DNA of 64,000 bases from JANLTP01 sp031363055 (GTDB lineage Bacteria; Pseudomonadota; Gammaproteobacteria; Burkholderiales; Burkholderiaceae_E): assembly GCA_031363055.1 (NCBI GenBank), contig JANLTP010000038.1, positions 1 through 64,000 of the forward strand, given 5' to 3'. The translations under genes were made by a program, and so were the position numbers. Every line of letters starts with the position of its first letter. The stretch's first letter is position 1. This document shows positions 15,134-22,702 of the stretch, in pieces. Under the pieces are notes generated by a model. That model saw only the letters and a program-made list of their open reading frames with translations. It did no database searches and was not told where the DNA came from.

Positions 15134-15835
15134 ATGAATACTGAATCGAAGCCTTCGGGCGTGGCCGGCGAACATGACATTACCCACCGCCGGGTGTTAC
15201 GGCTGCGTCAACTCGATTGCTGCGCTGTTTCTGACGCGCTCGACCGACTGAAACTGGGCGGCGTCGTGACCGGCCTGCCGCAGCGCTCGGGCAGTGGCCG
15301 CATCGCAGGTCGGGTGGTGACGCTCAAGCTGGACGCCGGCGCCGCTCGCCCCGGTGCAATCAAACATCTCGGTTGTGAGGCTATCGAGCTGGCCGGGCCC
15401 GACAACATCATCGTCATCGAGCAGCGCAGCGGTGTCGAAGCGGGCTGCTGGGGCGGACTGCTGTCGCTAGGCGCCAAGGTTCGGCATGTCGCCGGCGTCA
15501 TTGCCGACGGACCGGTACGCGACATTGACGAGGCGATGGATCAGGAGTTTCCGGTCTTCAGTCGCAGCCTGACGTCATTCACGGCGCGCGGTCGCATCGT
15601 TGAGCGCGGCACACAAGTACCGATCAACGTCGCAGACGTCACCGTCCAGCCCGGTGACTATGTGGTGGCTGACCGCAGCGCGATTATCTTTATCGCCGAG
15701 CGCGATATTGAACGCGTGCTCGAGGCGGCGGAACTCATCATCGCCAAGGAATCAGCGATGGCCAAGTCGATTCAGTCGGGCATCCCGATTGGTGAGGTCA
15801 TGCAGGGCAACTACGAACAGATGCTGCACGGCTAG
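15134..15835 (+). CDS. RraA-like aldolase family protein (possible CHA/HMG aldolase)
   Basis: 233 residues, good ribosome binding site AGGAG before ATG 15134. The family signature is GGLLSLGAKVRHVAGVIADG followed by PVRDIDE, which supplies the Gly-rich pocket and the Arg-Asp pair that bind substrate carboxylate and the divalent metal. Members are either true aldolases for 4-carboxy-4-hydroxy-2-oxoadipate and 4-hydroxy-4-methyl-2-oxoglutarate, or RraA, which inhibits RNase E. The N-terminal extension and the context favour a metabolic enzyme. The protocatechuate 4,5-cleavage operon about 3 kb away lacks its final aldolase (LigK), and this is the only candidate in the window; whether it fills that role is inference. 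It may otherwise serve the thiolase/DUF35 pair upstream. Confidence 0.7.
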   Translation: MNTESKPSGVAGEHDITHRRVLRLRQLDCCAVSDALDRLKLGGVVTGLPQRSGSGRIAGRVVTLKLDAGAARPGAIKHLGCEAIELAGPDNIIVIEQRSGVEAGCWGGLLSLGAKVRHVAGVIADGPVRDIDEAMDQEFPVFSRSLTSFTARGRIVERGTQVPINVADVTVQPGDYVVADRSAIIFIAERDIERVLEAAELIIAKESAMAKSIQSGIPIGEVMQGNYEQMLHG

Positions 15836-15887
15836 TGCGCTACCCCGCTGGTATCTGGCGGGTGCGGGCGCGGGTTCGCTTGCCTGG

Positions 15888-17012
15888 TTACGATTCGACC
15901 TGCTCCAGCTCATGAACGCGCAGCCCAAGGTGGCCGCTGTCAGGTTTGATCCAACTGGAGTGCCGCAGGGCGCGGCCGATATCGCTGAGTCCAGATTGCC
16001 AACGGGTCGCCAGCGTTCCGGCTGAAAAATCGATGTCCTTGTTGTGATCATCGCTGGCGCTGGCCTTCATGACCAGATGCACGATGTCAATCGAATGACG
16101 ACAGCCCAAGCTTGCCAGTTTCCGTAATTCGGGTTCACTGCGCGCCGAGGCATCAAGCCTTGAATACAGCGTTTGCACCGCCCGACGCAGATTCTGCATG
16201 GTTTCGTGATCACTCAAATGTTCGCGCGAGCGGCTCGCGTATTGAATATCTTTCATGCGCGTCATCGCTTGCGCAATCGAATGCGGCTCAGCCTCTGTTG
16301 GATCCCAAAGGTCGATCATGAAACACAAGGTGTCGCGGCGTTCGGCGTCGTCAAGCACAATATCAATCGGTGTATTCGAGTAGATGCCACCGTCCCAGTA
16401 GGCGACGCTGTCGATGACCACTGGCGGGAATCCGGGCGGCAGCGCCCCGCTGGCCATCACCTGTTCGGGACCGAGTTTCTGGCGCGTGTTATCGAACAAG
16501 ACCATTTCTGCGCTGGCCACGGCGACGGCGCTGATCGTGAGACGCGTGTGGGCCGCATTCAGATAATCGAAGTCGATCACTTCCAGCAAGGTCTTGCGCA
16601 GGGGCGTGGTGTCGTAAAAACCAACCTCGGCAATCGGAACACCGCGCTGCAGATCCCAAGCGCTCGGCGAGCGTGGTGTAAAGAAGCCGGGCACCCCTTG
16701 TGCAATGGTTTGCCAAGACTGAAACGCTGAAAGCCAGGGCTGCCAGATGGCCGGCCAGGACACTGCTTCAGACAGACCGCCACCCAGCGTCACCGACCGC
16801 CAGAATTTTTGTAACTTCTCGACGCGGCGCTCGGGCGGATTACCGGCAATGATGGCACCATTGATCGCACCGATCGATGTGCCCACTACCCAATCGGGCG
16901 CGATGGCACGCGTAGTCAGCCCCTCGTAGACGCCCGCCTGGTAGGCGCCGAGCGCACCACCGCCTTGCAGCACCAGTACGGTTTGTAGCGCCTGCTCTGC
17001 CCGTGGTTTCAT
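15888..17012 (-). CDS. Patatin-like phospholipase
   Basis: 374 residues. The oxyanion hole is VLQGGGALGAYQAGVYEG at the N-terminus, the nucleophile serine is in GTSIGAINGA, and the catalytic Asp is in the DGG of AYWDGGIYSNTP. These three define a bacterial patatin, a Ser-Asp dyad lipid acyl hydrolase. The C-terminal region (after residue 230) has the extra helical domain typical of this DUF3734-containing subgroup, often found beside 3-hydroxybutyrate dehydrogenase, as it is here on the opposite strand. That pairing suggests a link with polyhydroxybutyrate or membrane lipid turnover (inference). No signal peptide is seen. Confidence 0.88.
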   Translation of the reverse strand: MKPRAEQALQTVLVLQGGGALGAYQAGVYEGLTTRAIAPDWVVGTSIGAINGAIIAGNPPERRVEKLQKFWRSVTLGGGLSEAVSWPAIWQPWLSAFQSWQTIAQGVPGFFTPRSPSAWDLQRGVPIAEVGFYDTTPLRKTLLEVIDFDYLNAAHTRLTISAVAVASAEMVLFDNTRQKLGPEQVMASGALPPGFPPVVIDSVAYWDGGIYSNTPIDIVLDDAERRDTLCFMIDLWDPTEAEPHSIAQAMTRMKDIQYASRSREHLSDHETMQNLRRAVQTLYSRLDASARSEPELRKLASLGCRHSIDIVHLVMKASASDDHNKDIDFSAGTLATRWQSGLSDIGRALRHSSWIKPDSGHLGLRVHELEQVES

Positions 17013-17112
17013 TTATGTTCCCGCAAAATCCGAATTTGACTGATGGCAATTCTTCAGCGGGAATTGTCCCATCAATTGACCCCGCGAAAGGCAGGCCCTG
17101 CGAAACATCGGC

Positions 17113-17148
17113 AGTTGGGTCACAATGATCAGTAGTTGGGTCACAATG
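17113..17148 (+). repeat. 21-bp period direct repeat upstream of bdhA
   Basis: AGTTGGGTCACAATG occurs at 17113-17127 and again, identical, at 17134-17148. It lies in the divergent gap between the patatin gene and bdhA. The two-turn spacing (21 bp) could suit a regulator, but similar duplications occur in other gaps of this window. Confidence 0.7.
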
Positions 17149-17189
17149 CGAGTTAGCGATCCACTCATTCGACTCGGTAAGGAATACAG

Positions 17190-17963
17190 ATGATTCTCAA
17201 AGGCAAAACAGCGCTGGTCACCGGCTCGACCAGCGGTATCGGACTCGGTATGGCTCTGTGTTTGGCACGCCAGGGCGCCAACATCATGCTGAACGGCTTT
17301 GGTGACGTCGAAGCGGCGAAAGCAGCGGTTGCTGCACTCGGTGTCAGCGTCGAATATCACGGCGCCGACATGAGCAAACCGGCCGAGATTCAGGCGCTGA
17401 TGGCGCAAGCTCAGCAGAGCTTCGGCGGCATTGACGTGCTCGTGAACAACGCCGGCATTCAGCATGTCGCCAAGGTCGAGGAATTCCCGGTAGAAAAATG
17501 GGATGCGATCCTGGCCATCAACTTGAGCTCGGCCTTTCACACTTCGAGGCTGGCCTTGCCGGGCATGCGGCAGCGCAATTGGGGGCGCATCATCAACATC
17601 GCGTCGGCGCACGGCCTGGTCGCATCGGCTGAGAAGTCGGCCTACGTGGCGGCCAAACATGGTCTGGTGGGCTTGACCAAATCAACCGCGCTGGAGACAG
17701 CCACTACTGGAATCACGGTCAACGCGATTTGCCCGGGCTGGGTCTTGACGCCACTGGTGCAAAAACAGATTGATGCACGCGCAGCGCAGGGCAATATTTC
17801 GCCGGCTCAGGCGAGCAAGGAATTGCTGGCCGAGAAGCAACCCTCGTTGCAGTTCACAACGCCTGAACAGCTTGGCGAACTGGCGATATTTTTATGTTCG
17901 CCAGCGGCGGATAACGTGCGCGGTGTGGCCTGGGCGGTTGACGGCGGCTGGACTGCGCAGTAA
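17190..17963 (+). CDS. bdhA: D-3-hydroxybutyrate dehydrogenase
   Basis: 257 residues. A short-chain dehydrogenase with the NAD-binding TGSTSGIGLGMA near residue 10, the NNAG motif, catalytic Ser in NIASAHGLVAS and the YVAAK pair. The blocks GIQHVAKVEEFP and AICPGWVLTPLVQKQIDARA are specific for 3-hydroxybutyrate dehydrogenases, which oxidise 3-hydroxybutyrate to acetoacetate at the end of PHB mobilisation. ATG 17190 follows GGTAAGGAAT. The gene is divergent from the patatin gene and has a 21-bp-period repeat in its upstream region. Confidence 0.93.
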   Translation: MILKGKTALVTGSTSGIGLGMALCLARQGANIMLNGFGDVEAAKAAVAALGVSVEYHGADMSKPAEIQALMAQAQQSFGGIDVLVNNAGIQHVAKVEEFPVEKWDAILAINLSSAFHTSRLALPGMRQRNWGRIINIASAHGLVASAEKSAYVAAKHGLVGLTKSTALETATTGITVNAICPGWVLTPLVQKQIDARAAQGNISPAQASKELLAEKQPSLQFTTPEQLGELAIFLCSPAADNVRGVAWAVDGGWTAQ

Positions 17964-18057
17964 GCCCAGCACCCTCTCACGAAACAACGCCGCTACTTTT
18001 TCTGTTGCCCAGTCCGCCTGCGGAACTATTCGGCTCGAAGTGCTTGCTGATCGAAGT

Positions 18058-18480
18058 TCACGGTAGGATTTTCGCGTTGACTTTCGCGTTGATTCGGGGT
18101 GACAGGTAGGGCTCGTTCTTTTCAAACAGTTCTTTGCAGTTTTGCACGCGCCCGGTCAGAAAATTCAAATACACAGGCGTCTCACCCGACCGTGTGCTCA
18201 GGCGCATGGTGACTATTTCGCGATACGATGCTTCACCGACACTCTGCTGGGCCTCTTCATCGGATGACAAGGCTGCGCTGGCTTGCCAGTAGACGGCGGC
18301 AGTCGCATCAAGGCGATGCGCCGCCTCAGCGTTCAATTGCTTTTGCTGAACACCAAATTCACCGAACTTCGAAACCTGTGCCGAACACTGCGCTAATGAT
18401 TTCGCCAATTCGGTATCGGCCGCGTTCTGTGCAAACAAGGGCAGCGCCCAAATCGATAGCAAACAGACGAGCGCTCGCAT
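18058..18480 (-). CDS. Hypothetical secreted protein
   Basis: 140 residues with a signal peptide (MRALVCLLSIWALPLFAQ) and a mostly helical, Ala/Gln-rich mature part containing two cysteines (AQCSAQVSKFGEF and NCKELFEKNEP) that could pair in the periplasm. I do not recognise the family. The gene starts 7 bp after the ligC stop on the same strand and so is the last gene of the protocatechuate operon by position. Its final residues are duplicated (INAKVNAKI), reflecting an 11-bp repeat in the DNA at 18071-18093. Confidence 0.6.
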   Translation of the reverse strand: MRALVCLLSIWALPLFAQNAADTELAKSLAQCSAQVSKFGEFGVQQKQLNAEAAHRLDATAAVYWQASAALSSDEEAQQSVGEASYREIVTMRLSTRSGETPVYLNFLTGRVQNCKELFEKNEPYLSPRINAKVNAKILP

Positions 18481-18487
18481 GTACTCC

Positions 18488-19441
18488 TCAACCCTGGCTC
18501 AACTGCCGATCCAGCTTGTGCAGTACCTCATAACACGGCAGCACTTGCGCGACGCTTGCATTCGGCTCGCGACCTTCCTGGATGGCCGCAAAAAATTCAC
18601 GATCCTGTAACTCGATGCCGTTCATCGACACCGCTACCTTCGAGACATCGATCTTTTCATCCTTGCCGTTGAACAGATCGTCGTAGCGCGCCAGATAGGT
18701 GCCTTTATCGCCGATATAGCGAAAGAAGGTACCCAACGGGCCGTCGTTATTGAAGCTCAGCGACAGCGTACAGATGGCGCCACTGGCCGTCTTCAGTTGA
18801 ATCGACATGTCCATCGCAATACCCAGCGTCGGATGGATCGGCCCCTGCACGGCGTTGGCGTGCACGATCGGGGAGCGTGCCTGATACGCAAACAGATCGA
18901 CCGTGTGCGCCGCATGGTGCCAGAGCAAGTGATCGGTCCAACTGCGCGCCTGGCCAAGCGCATTCATGTTGCTGCGCCGGAAAAAGTAAGTTTGAACATC
19001 CATTTGCTGAATGTTGAACTCGCCGGCGACGATCTTGCTGCGGACCCACTGATGGCTCGGGTTGAAGCGCCGGGTATGCCCGACCATCGCCACCCGCCCG
19101 GTGCTTTTCTGCAGAGCTAAAACGGCCTCGGCCCCCTTGAGCGAATCAGCCAGCGGAATCTCGACCTGCACATGTTTGCCGGCTTGCAAGCAGGCGATCG
19201 TTTGATCGGCATGCATCTGCGTCGGCGTGCATAGAATGACAGCGTCGACTTCCTTGATCGCCAGACTGTCGGCCAGATCGGTGCTCACATGGCCAATGCC
19301 ATATTGTTTGGCCACTTCCTGCGTCTTCGCCAATTCGCGGCCGACCAGGGAAACCACCTCAACGCCCTTGATGTTTTTGATGCCATCCAGATGTTTGATG
19401 CCAAAGGCACCGGCACCGGCTAACGCGACCTTGAGGGTCAT
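18488..19441 (-). CDS. ligC: 4-carboxy-2-hydroxymuconate-6-semialdehyde dehydrogenase
   Basis: 317 residues, Gfo/Idh/MocA fold. The Rossmann start ALAGAGAFGIKHLDGI binds NADP, CTPTQMHADQ and the EIPLADS segment (canonical EKP replaced by EIP) line the active site, and the C-terminal domain includes WTDHLLWHHAAHTVDLF. The enzyme oxidises the cyclised protocatechuate ring-cleavage product to 2-pyrone-4,6-dicarboxylate. ATG 19441 overlaps the ligB stop by one base (TGATG), so the start is secure, although the frame runs far upstream. The location in the lig operon fixes the function more firmly than the fold alone. Confidence 0.93.
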   Translation of the reverse strand: MTLKVALAGAGAFGIKHLDGIKNIKGVEVVSLVGRELAKTQEVAKQYGIGHVSTDLADSLAIKEVDAVILCTPTQMHADQTIACLQAGKHVQVEIPLADSLKGAEAVLALQKSTGRVAMVGHTRRFNPSHQWVRSKIVAGEFNIQQMDVQTYFFRRSNMNALGQARSWTDHLLWHHAAHTVDLFAYQARSPIVHANAVQGPIHPTLGIAMDMSIQLKTASGAICTLSLSFNNDGPLGTFFRYIGDKGTYLARYDDLFNGKDEKIDVSKVAVSMNGIELQDREFFAAIQEGREPNASVAQVLPCYEVLHKLDRQLSQG

Positions 19442-20295
19442 CAGATGTTCTCCAGAATTAAATGTCCAACCGCCGTGTTCGATGCGGGTACATGATAAAA
19501 GCGATGCGCGACGTGTGGGGCAGCGCCACCGGCGACATCGGCCATCGCACCGCGCGCAATGAACCACATGACCAGCTCGATGCCTTCCGAGCCAGCCTCA
19601 CGAACATAGTCGATGTGCGGCACGGCGGCGAGACCCTGGGGGTCGACAATCAGGCGATCAAGGAATTGGGTGTCCCATTGCCGGTTGATCAGTCCAGCGC
19701 GCGGGCCTTGCAATTGGTGACTCATGCCGCCAGTGCCCCAGATGTGGACATTGAGCGGCGCGTCGAACGACTCAACCGCCTTGCGAATCGCGCGTCCGAG
19801 GTTAAAACAACGCATGCCGGACGGTATTGGGTACTGCACGACGTTGACGGCGAACGGAATCACCGGGCAGGGCCAGGCCTGCGGCTGCCCGTACATGAGA
19901 CTCAGCGGCACCGTGAGGCCATGATCAACATCCATCTTGTTGACGATGGTCAGATCGAAGTCGTCTTGAATCACCGAATGGGCGATATGCGAAGCCAGCT
20001 CCGGATGACCGACGACCTTGGGCACCGGTCGTGCACCCCAGCCTTCATCAGCGACTTGAAACTCGGCAGCCGTGCCAATTGCAAAGGTCGGAATCATGTC
20101 GAGGCTGAACGCCGTTGCGTGATCGTTGAACACCAGAAAGATGACATCCGGCGGGTTATCCTTGACCCACTGCTTGGAGAATTCATAGCCCTTGAACACC
20201 GGCTGCCAATAGGGTTCATGGGTCTTGCCGAGATCGAGCGCGGCACCAATCGCCGGCACATGCGAGGTGAAAACGCTGGCGGAAATACGAGCCAT
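19441..20295 (-). CDS. ligB: Protocatechuate 4,5-dioxygenase beta subunit
   Basis: 284 residues, LigB class III extradiol dioxygenase. Iron ligands are expected at the N-terminal His of FTSHVPAIG (near residue 12), the NDHATAF His near 58 and a later Glu. VDHGLTVPLSLMYG and the late GTGGMSHQLQGPRAG supply the second-sphere histidines of the family. With the alpha subunit it opens protocatechuate between C4 and C5 to 4-carboxy-2-hydroxymuconate-6-semialdehyde. It overlaps ligA by one base (TAATG) and ligC by one base. A 284-residue antisense frame covers almost the same interval but is a shadow. Confidence 0.96.
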   Translation of the reverse strand: MARISASVFTSHVPAIGAALDLGKTHEPYWQPVFKGYEFSKQWVKDNPPDVIFLVFNDHATAFSLDMIPTFAIGTAAEFQVADEGWGARPVPKVVGHPELASHIAHSVIQDDFDLTIVNKMDVDHGLTVPLSLMYGQPQAWPCPVIPFAVNVVQYPIPSGMRCFNLGRAIRKAVESFDAPLNVHIWGTGGMSHQLQGPRAGLINRQWDTQFLDRLIVDPQGLAAVPHIDYVREAGSEGIELVMWFIARGAMADVAGGAAPHVAHRFYHVPASNTAVGHLILENI

Positions 20296-20684
20296 TATTT
20301 TTTCTCCCCGACATAGCGATTGCCCTCAATCGAACGACCGCCCTTCACCATCATGTCGCGATACGCTTCTTCAGTCATACCGGTCATGCTGCCAGCCATC
20401 TGCTGAAAACTCTTGCCGTCAGTGGCACCGATCTTGGCCAAAAAGTAGATGTTGCCGCCCTGCGCAATGCAGCGGTTCAGATCGCGCGACAACACAGCCA
20501 GTTTTTGGTCTTCGCTCATCGGCCATTCATCAAGGTAGGCGCGCTCGTCGGCTTTGAATCGTGTGCGGTTCTCGGCTTTCATGAGGGACATGCAGAACTG
20601 GTTCAGGTGATAGCCTTTCCGCGATTGTTCAGCATCAAAAATAGTGGTGCCGGGCACGTCCAGATAGGGTTTGTCTAATGCCAT
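20295..20684 (-). CDS. ligA: Protocatechuate 4,5-dioxygenase alpha subunit
   Basis: 129 residues, the small helical LigA subunit. YHLNQFCMSLMKAENRTRF and AYLDEWPMSEDQKLAVLSRD are typical, as is the Gly-rich region before the C-terminus (FQQMAGSMTGM). It has no catalytic residues but caps the active site of the LigB subunit. The stop codon overlaps the ligB start. Between its start and the upstream ligI gene lies an exact tandem duplication of 17 bp that contains the start-codon region, so two copies of CCAT precede the reading frame; the one at 20684 opens the full-length product. Confidence 0.95.
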   Translation of the reverse strand: MALDKPYLDVPGTTIFDAEQSRKGYHLNQFCMSLMKAENRTRFKADERAYLDEWPMSEDQKLAVLSRDLNRCIAQGGNIYFLAKIGATDGKSFQQMAGSMTGMTEEAYRDMMVKGGRSIEGNRYVGEKK

Positions 20685-20701
20685 GGTTTGTCCAATGCCA
20701 T
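20668..20701 (+). repeat. 17-bp tandem duplication at the ligA start
   Basis: GGTTTGTCTAATGCCAT (20668-20684) is followed directly by GGTTTGTCCAATGCCAT (20685-20701), one base different. On the minus strand the unit contains ATGGCATT, so both copies hold an ATG; the second copy lies between the ligI stop and ligA. The duplication may have created an extra initiation site for ligA. Confidence 0.85.
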
Positions 20702-20702
20702 C

Positions 20703-21644
20703 TCAGCCCTCGATCTCCGGCCAGTAAAGTCGCATCGGATTGGCGACCAGTAGTTTATATTGCAACTCCGCAGTCACGGCAATAGCAGGAATGAAGTCGA
20801 CCAACAGTCCGTCGTCCGGCATATGGTCCTTCAGATTCGGATGCGGCCAGTCGGTACCCCACAGAACCCGGTCGGGGAAATTCTCAACAATGCAGCGCGC
20901 AAACGGCACCACGTCGCGATAGGCACTACGCTCGCCGTTCAAGGCCTTGGGACCCGTCAGGCTCAATCGCTCGGGGCAACTGACCTTCGACCAGACATTG
21001 TCATGTTCGCGCATGAACTTTACAAACAACTCGAACTCCGCTCCGTCGATCGGCTTACTCAGATCGGGCCGACCCATGTGATCGACCACCACCGTGGTCG
21101 GCAACGAAGTAAAGAAGTCCCACAGTTCGGGCAAGTCGACTGCTTCGAAATAGATGACCACATGCCAACCGAGCGGCGCAATACGGCTGGCGATTTCCAG
21201 CAATTCGTCCTTCGGTGTGAAATCAACCAGACGTTTGACGAAGTTAAAACGCACACCGCGCACGCCCGCCGCGTGCATGGCCGACAGTTCAGTATCGGTC
21301 ACGCTGCGACGCACGGTGGCAACTCCGCGCGCCATGCCTTGGCTGTGCACCAGCGCATCAATCAGCGCCCGGTTATCGGCACCGTGACAGGTCGCCTGAA
21401 CAACGACATTGCGAGCAAAGCCCAGGTGATCGCGCAGGGCGAAGAGCTGTCTTCCGGACGCATCACAGGGCGTGTACTTGCGCTCGGGCGCGAAGGGAAA
21501 CTCAGTGCCCGGGCCGAACACATGGCAGTGCGCATCGACGGCCCCTGGGGGCACCTTGAAGAGCGGCTTCGAAGGCTCGTCGTACCAGTCGAGCCAACCC
21601 GGCGTTTTGGTGAATGGCGCGCTCGTGGTCAATAGCGTGCTCAC
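20703..21644 (-). CDS. ligI: 2-pyrone-4,6-dicarboxylate hydrolase
   Basis: 313 residues, amidohydrolase superfamily. The first metal or substrate histidines are in DAHCHVFGPG, near residue 40; VVDHMGRPDL and LWGTDWPHPN near residues 190 and 265 complete the active site. LigI opens the lactone ring of 2-pyrone-4,6-dicarboxylate to 4-oxalomesaconate (4-carboxy-2-hydroxymuconate tautomers). It sits between ligJ (3-bp gap) and ligA (about 18 bp). Confidence 0.94.
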   Translation of the reverse strand: MSTLLTTSAPFTKTPGWLDWYDEPSKPLFKVPPGAVDAHCHVFGPGTEFPFAPERKYTPCDASGRQLFALRDHLGFARNVVVQATCHGADNRALIDALVHSQGMARGVATVRRSVTDTELSAMHAAGVRGVRFNFVKRLVDFTPKDELLEIASRIAPLGWHVVIYFEAVDLPELWDFFTSLPTTVVVDHMGRPDLSKPIDGAEFELFVKFMREHDNVWSKVSCPERLSLTGPKALNGERSAYRDVVPFARCIVENFPDRVLWGTDWPHPNLKDHMPDDGLLVDFIPAIAVTAELQYKLLVANPMRLYWPEIEG

Positions 21645-21647
21645 GTT

Positions 21648-22673
21648 CTATAGGCCTTTGGCCTTGAGCGCGGCATCGAGGCGCGGGTAGACGCGGCGCG
21701 CATTACCTTCGTAGATCTGGTGACGCTGGACCGGGTCGATGCTGGCCGCTTCGACATATCGTTTGGTATCGTCAAAGTAGTGGCCGGTTTCCGGATCGAT
21801 GCCACGCACCGCGCCAATCATTTCGCTGGCGAACAAGATGTTGTCGACCGGTATGACCTTGGTCAGCAGATCGATGCCTGGCTGATGATAGACACAGGTA
21901 TCAAAGAAAATATTCTTCAACAGATGGTCCTTCAGCAGTGGCTTCTTTAACTCTTGCGCGAGACCCCGGAAGCGCCCCCAGTGATAGGGCGCTGCGCCAC
22001 CGCCGTGCGGAATCACAAAGCGCAAAGTCGGAAAATCCTGGAACAGGTTCGAGTCCAGGCACTGCATGACGGCCGTGGTGTCGGCGTTCAGGTAATGAGC
22101 ACCGGTCGTGTGAAAGCAGGCATTGCAACTGGTACTGACATGAATCATCGCCGGAATGTCGTACTCGACCATTTTTTCGTAGATCGGGTACCAGTAACGA
22201 TCGGCCAGCGACGGCGAGGTCCAGTGACCGCCCGACGGGTCCGGGTTCAGGTTGATGCCAACATTGCCAAATTGTTTGACACACTTCTCGAGTTCAGCAA
22301 TGCAGGTGCGAGTATCAACACCCGGTGACTGCGGCAGCATGGCAGCCGGAATGAAATGGTCGGGAAAGAGCGTCGCGACCCGATAACACAGTTCGTTGCA
22401 AATCGCGGCCCAGGTCGAGCTGACATTGAAGTCACCAATGTGATGCGCCATGAAGCTCGCGCGTGGCGAGAAAATCGTCAGGTCGCTGCCGCGTTCTTTC
22501 ATCAGCCGCAATTGATTGGTCTGAATGGACTCACGAATTTCATCGTCACTGATCTTCAAGTCACTGGCCCTGGGGGCGGCCGATGGATTGTTGATTCCGG
22601 CAATCTGCAGTTCACGCCATTTGTCGAGCGACTTCGGTGCTGTCGTATAGTGGCCGTGGCAATCAATGATCAT
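21648..22673 (-). CDS. ligJ: 4-oxalomesaconate hydratase
   Basis: 341 residues, amidohydrolase family 2. MIIDCHGHYTTAP begins the protein with the first metal-binding histidines; later motifs are MIHVSTS near residue 178, RFVIPHGGGAAPYHWGRF near 220 and FASEMIGAVRG. This is the LigJ/PmdE hydratase that converts 4-oxalomesaconate to 4-carboxy-4-hydroxy-2-oxoadipate, the step before aldol cleavage. The final aldolase LigK is not in this operon. The gene lies 29 bp after pobA. Confidence 0.92.
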   Translation of the reverse strand: MIIDCHGHYTTAPKSLDKWRELQIAGINNPSAAPRASDLKISDDEIRESIQTNQLRLMKERGSDLTIFSPRASFMAHHIGDFNVSSTWAAICNELCYRVATLFPDHFIPAAMLPQSPGVDTRTCIAELEKCVKQFGNVGINLNPDPSGGHWTSPSLADRYWYPIYEKMVEYDIPAMIHVSTSCNACFHTTGAHYLNADTTAVMQCLDSNLFQDFPTLRFVIPHGGGAAPYHWGRFRGLAQELKKPLLKDHLLKNIFFDTCVYHQPGIDLLTKVIPVDNILFASEMIGAVRGIDPETGHYFDDTKRYVEAASIDPVQRHQIYEGNARRVYPRLDAALKAKGL

Positions 22674-22702
22674 GTTCGGTATTCCTCGTTTAATATTTTT
22701 GC

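Noticed and set aside
19462..20316. A 284-residue plus-strand reading frame opposite ligB
   Set aside because: It lies antisense to a strongly conserved dioxygenase gene, shows no family pattern and reflects GC-rich codon bias in the opposite frame.
20760..21635. A 291-residue plus-strand frame opposite ligI, and a similar one at 23015-23836 opposite pobA
   Set aside because: Both mirror conserved catabolic genes; composition (rich in Arg, His, Gln) is that of shadow frames.
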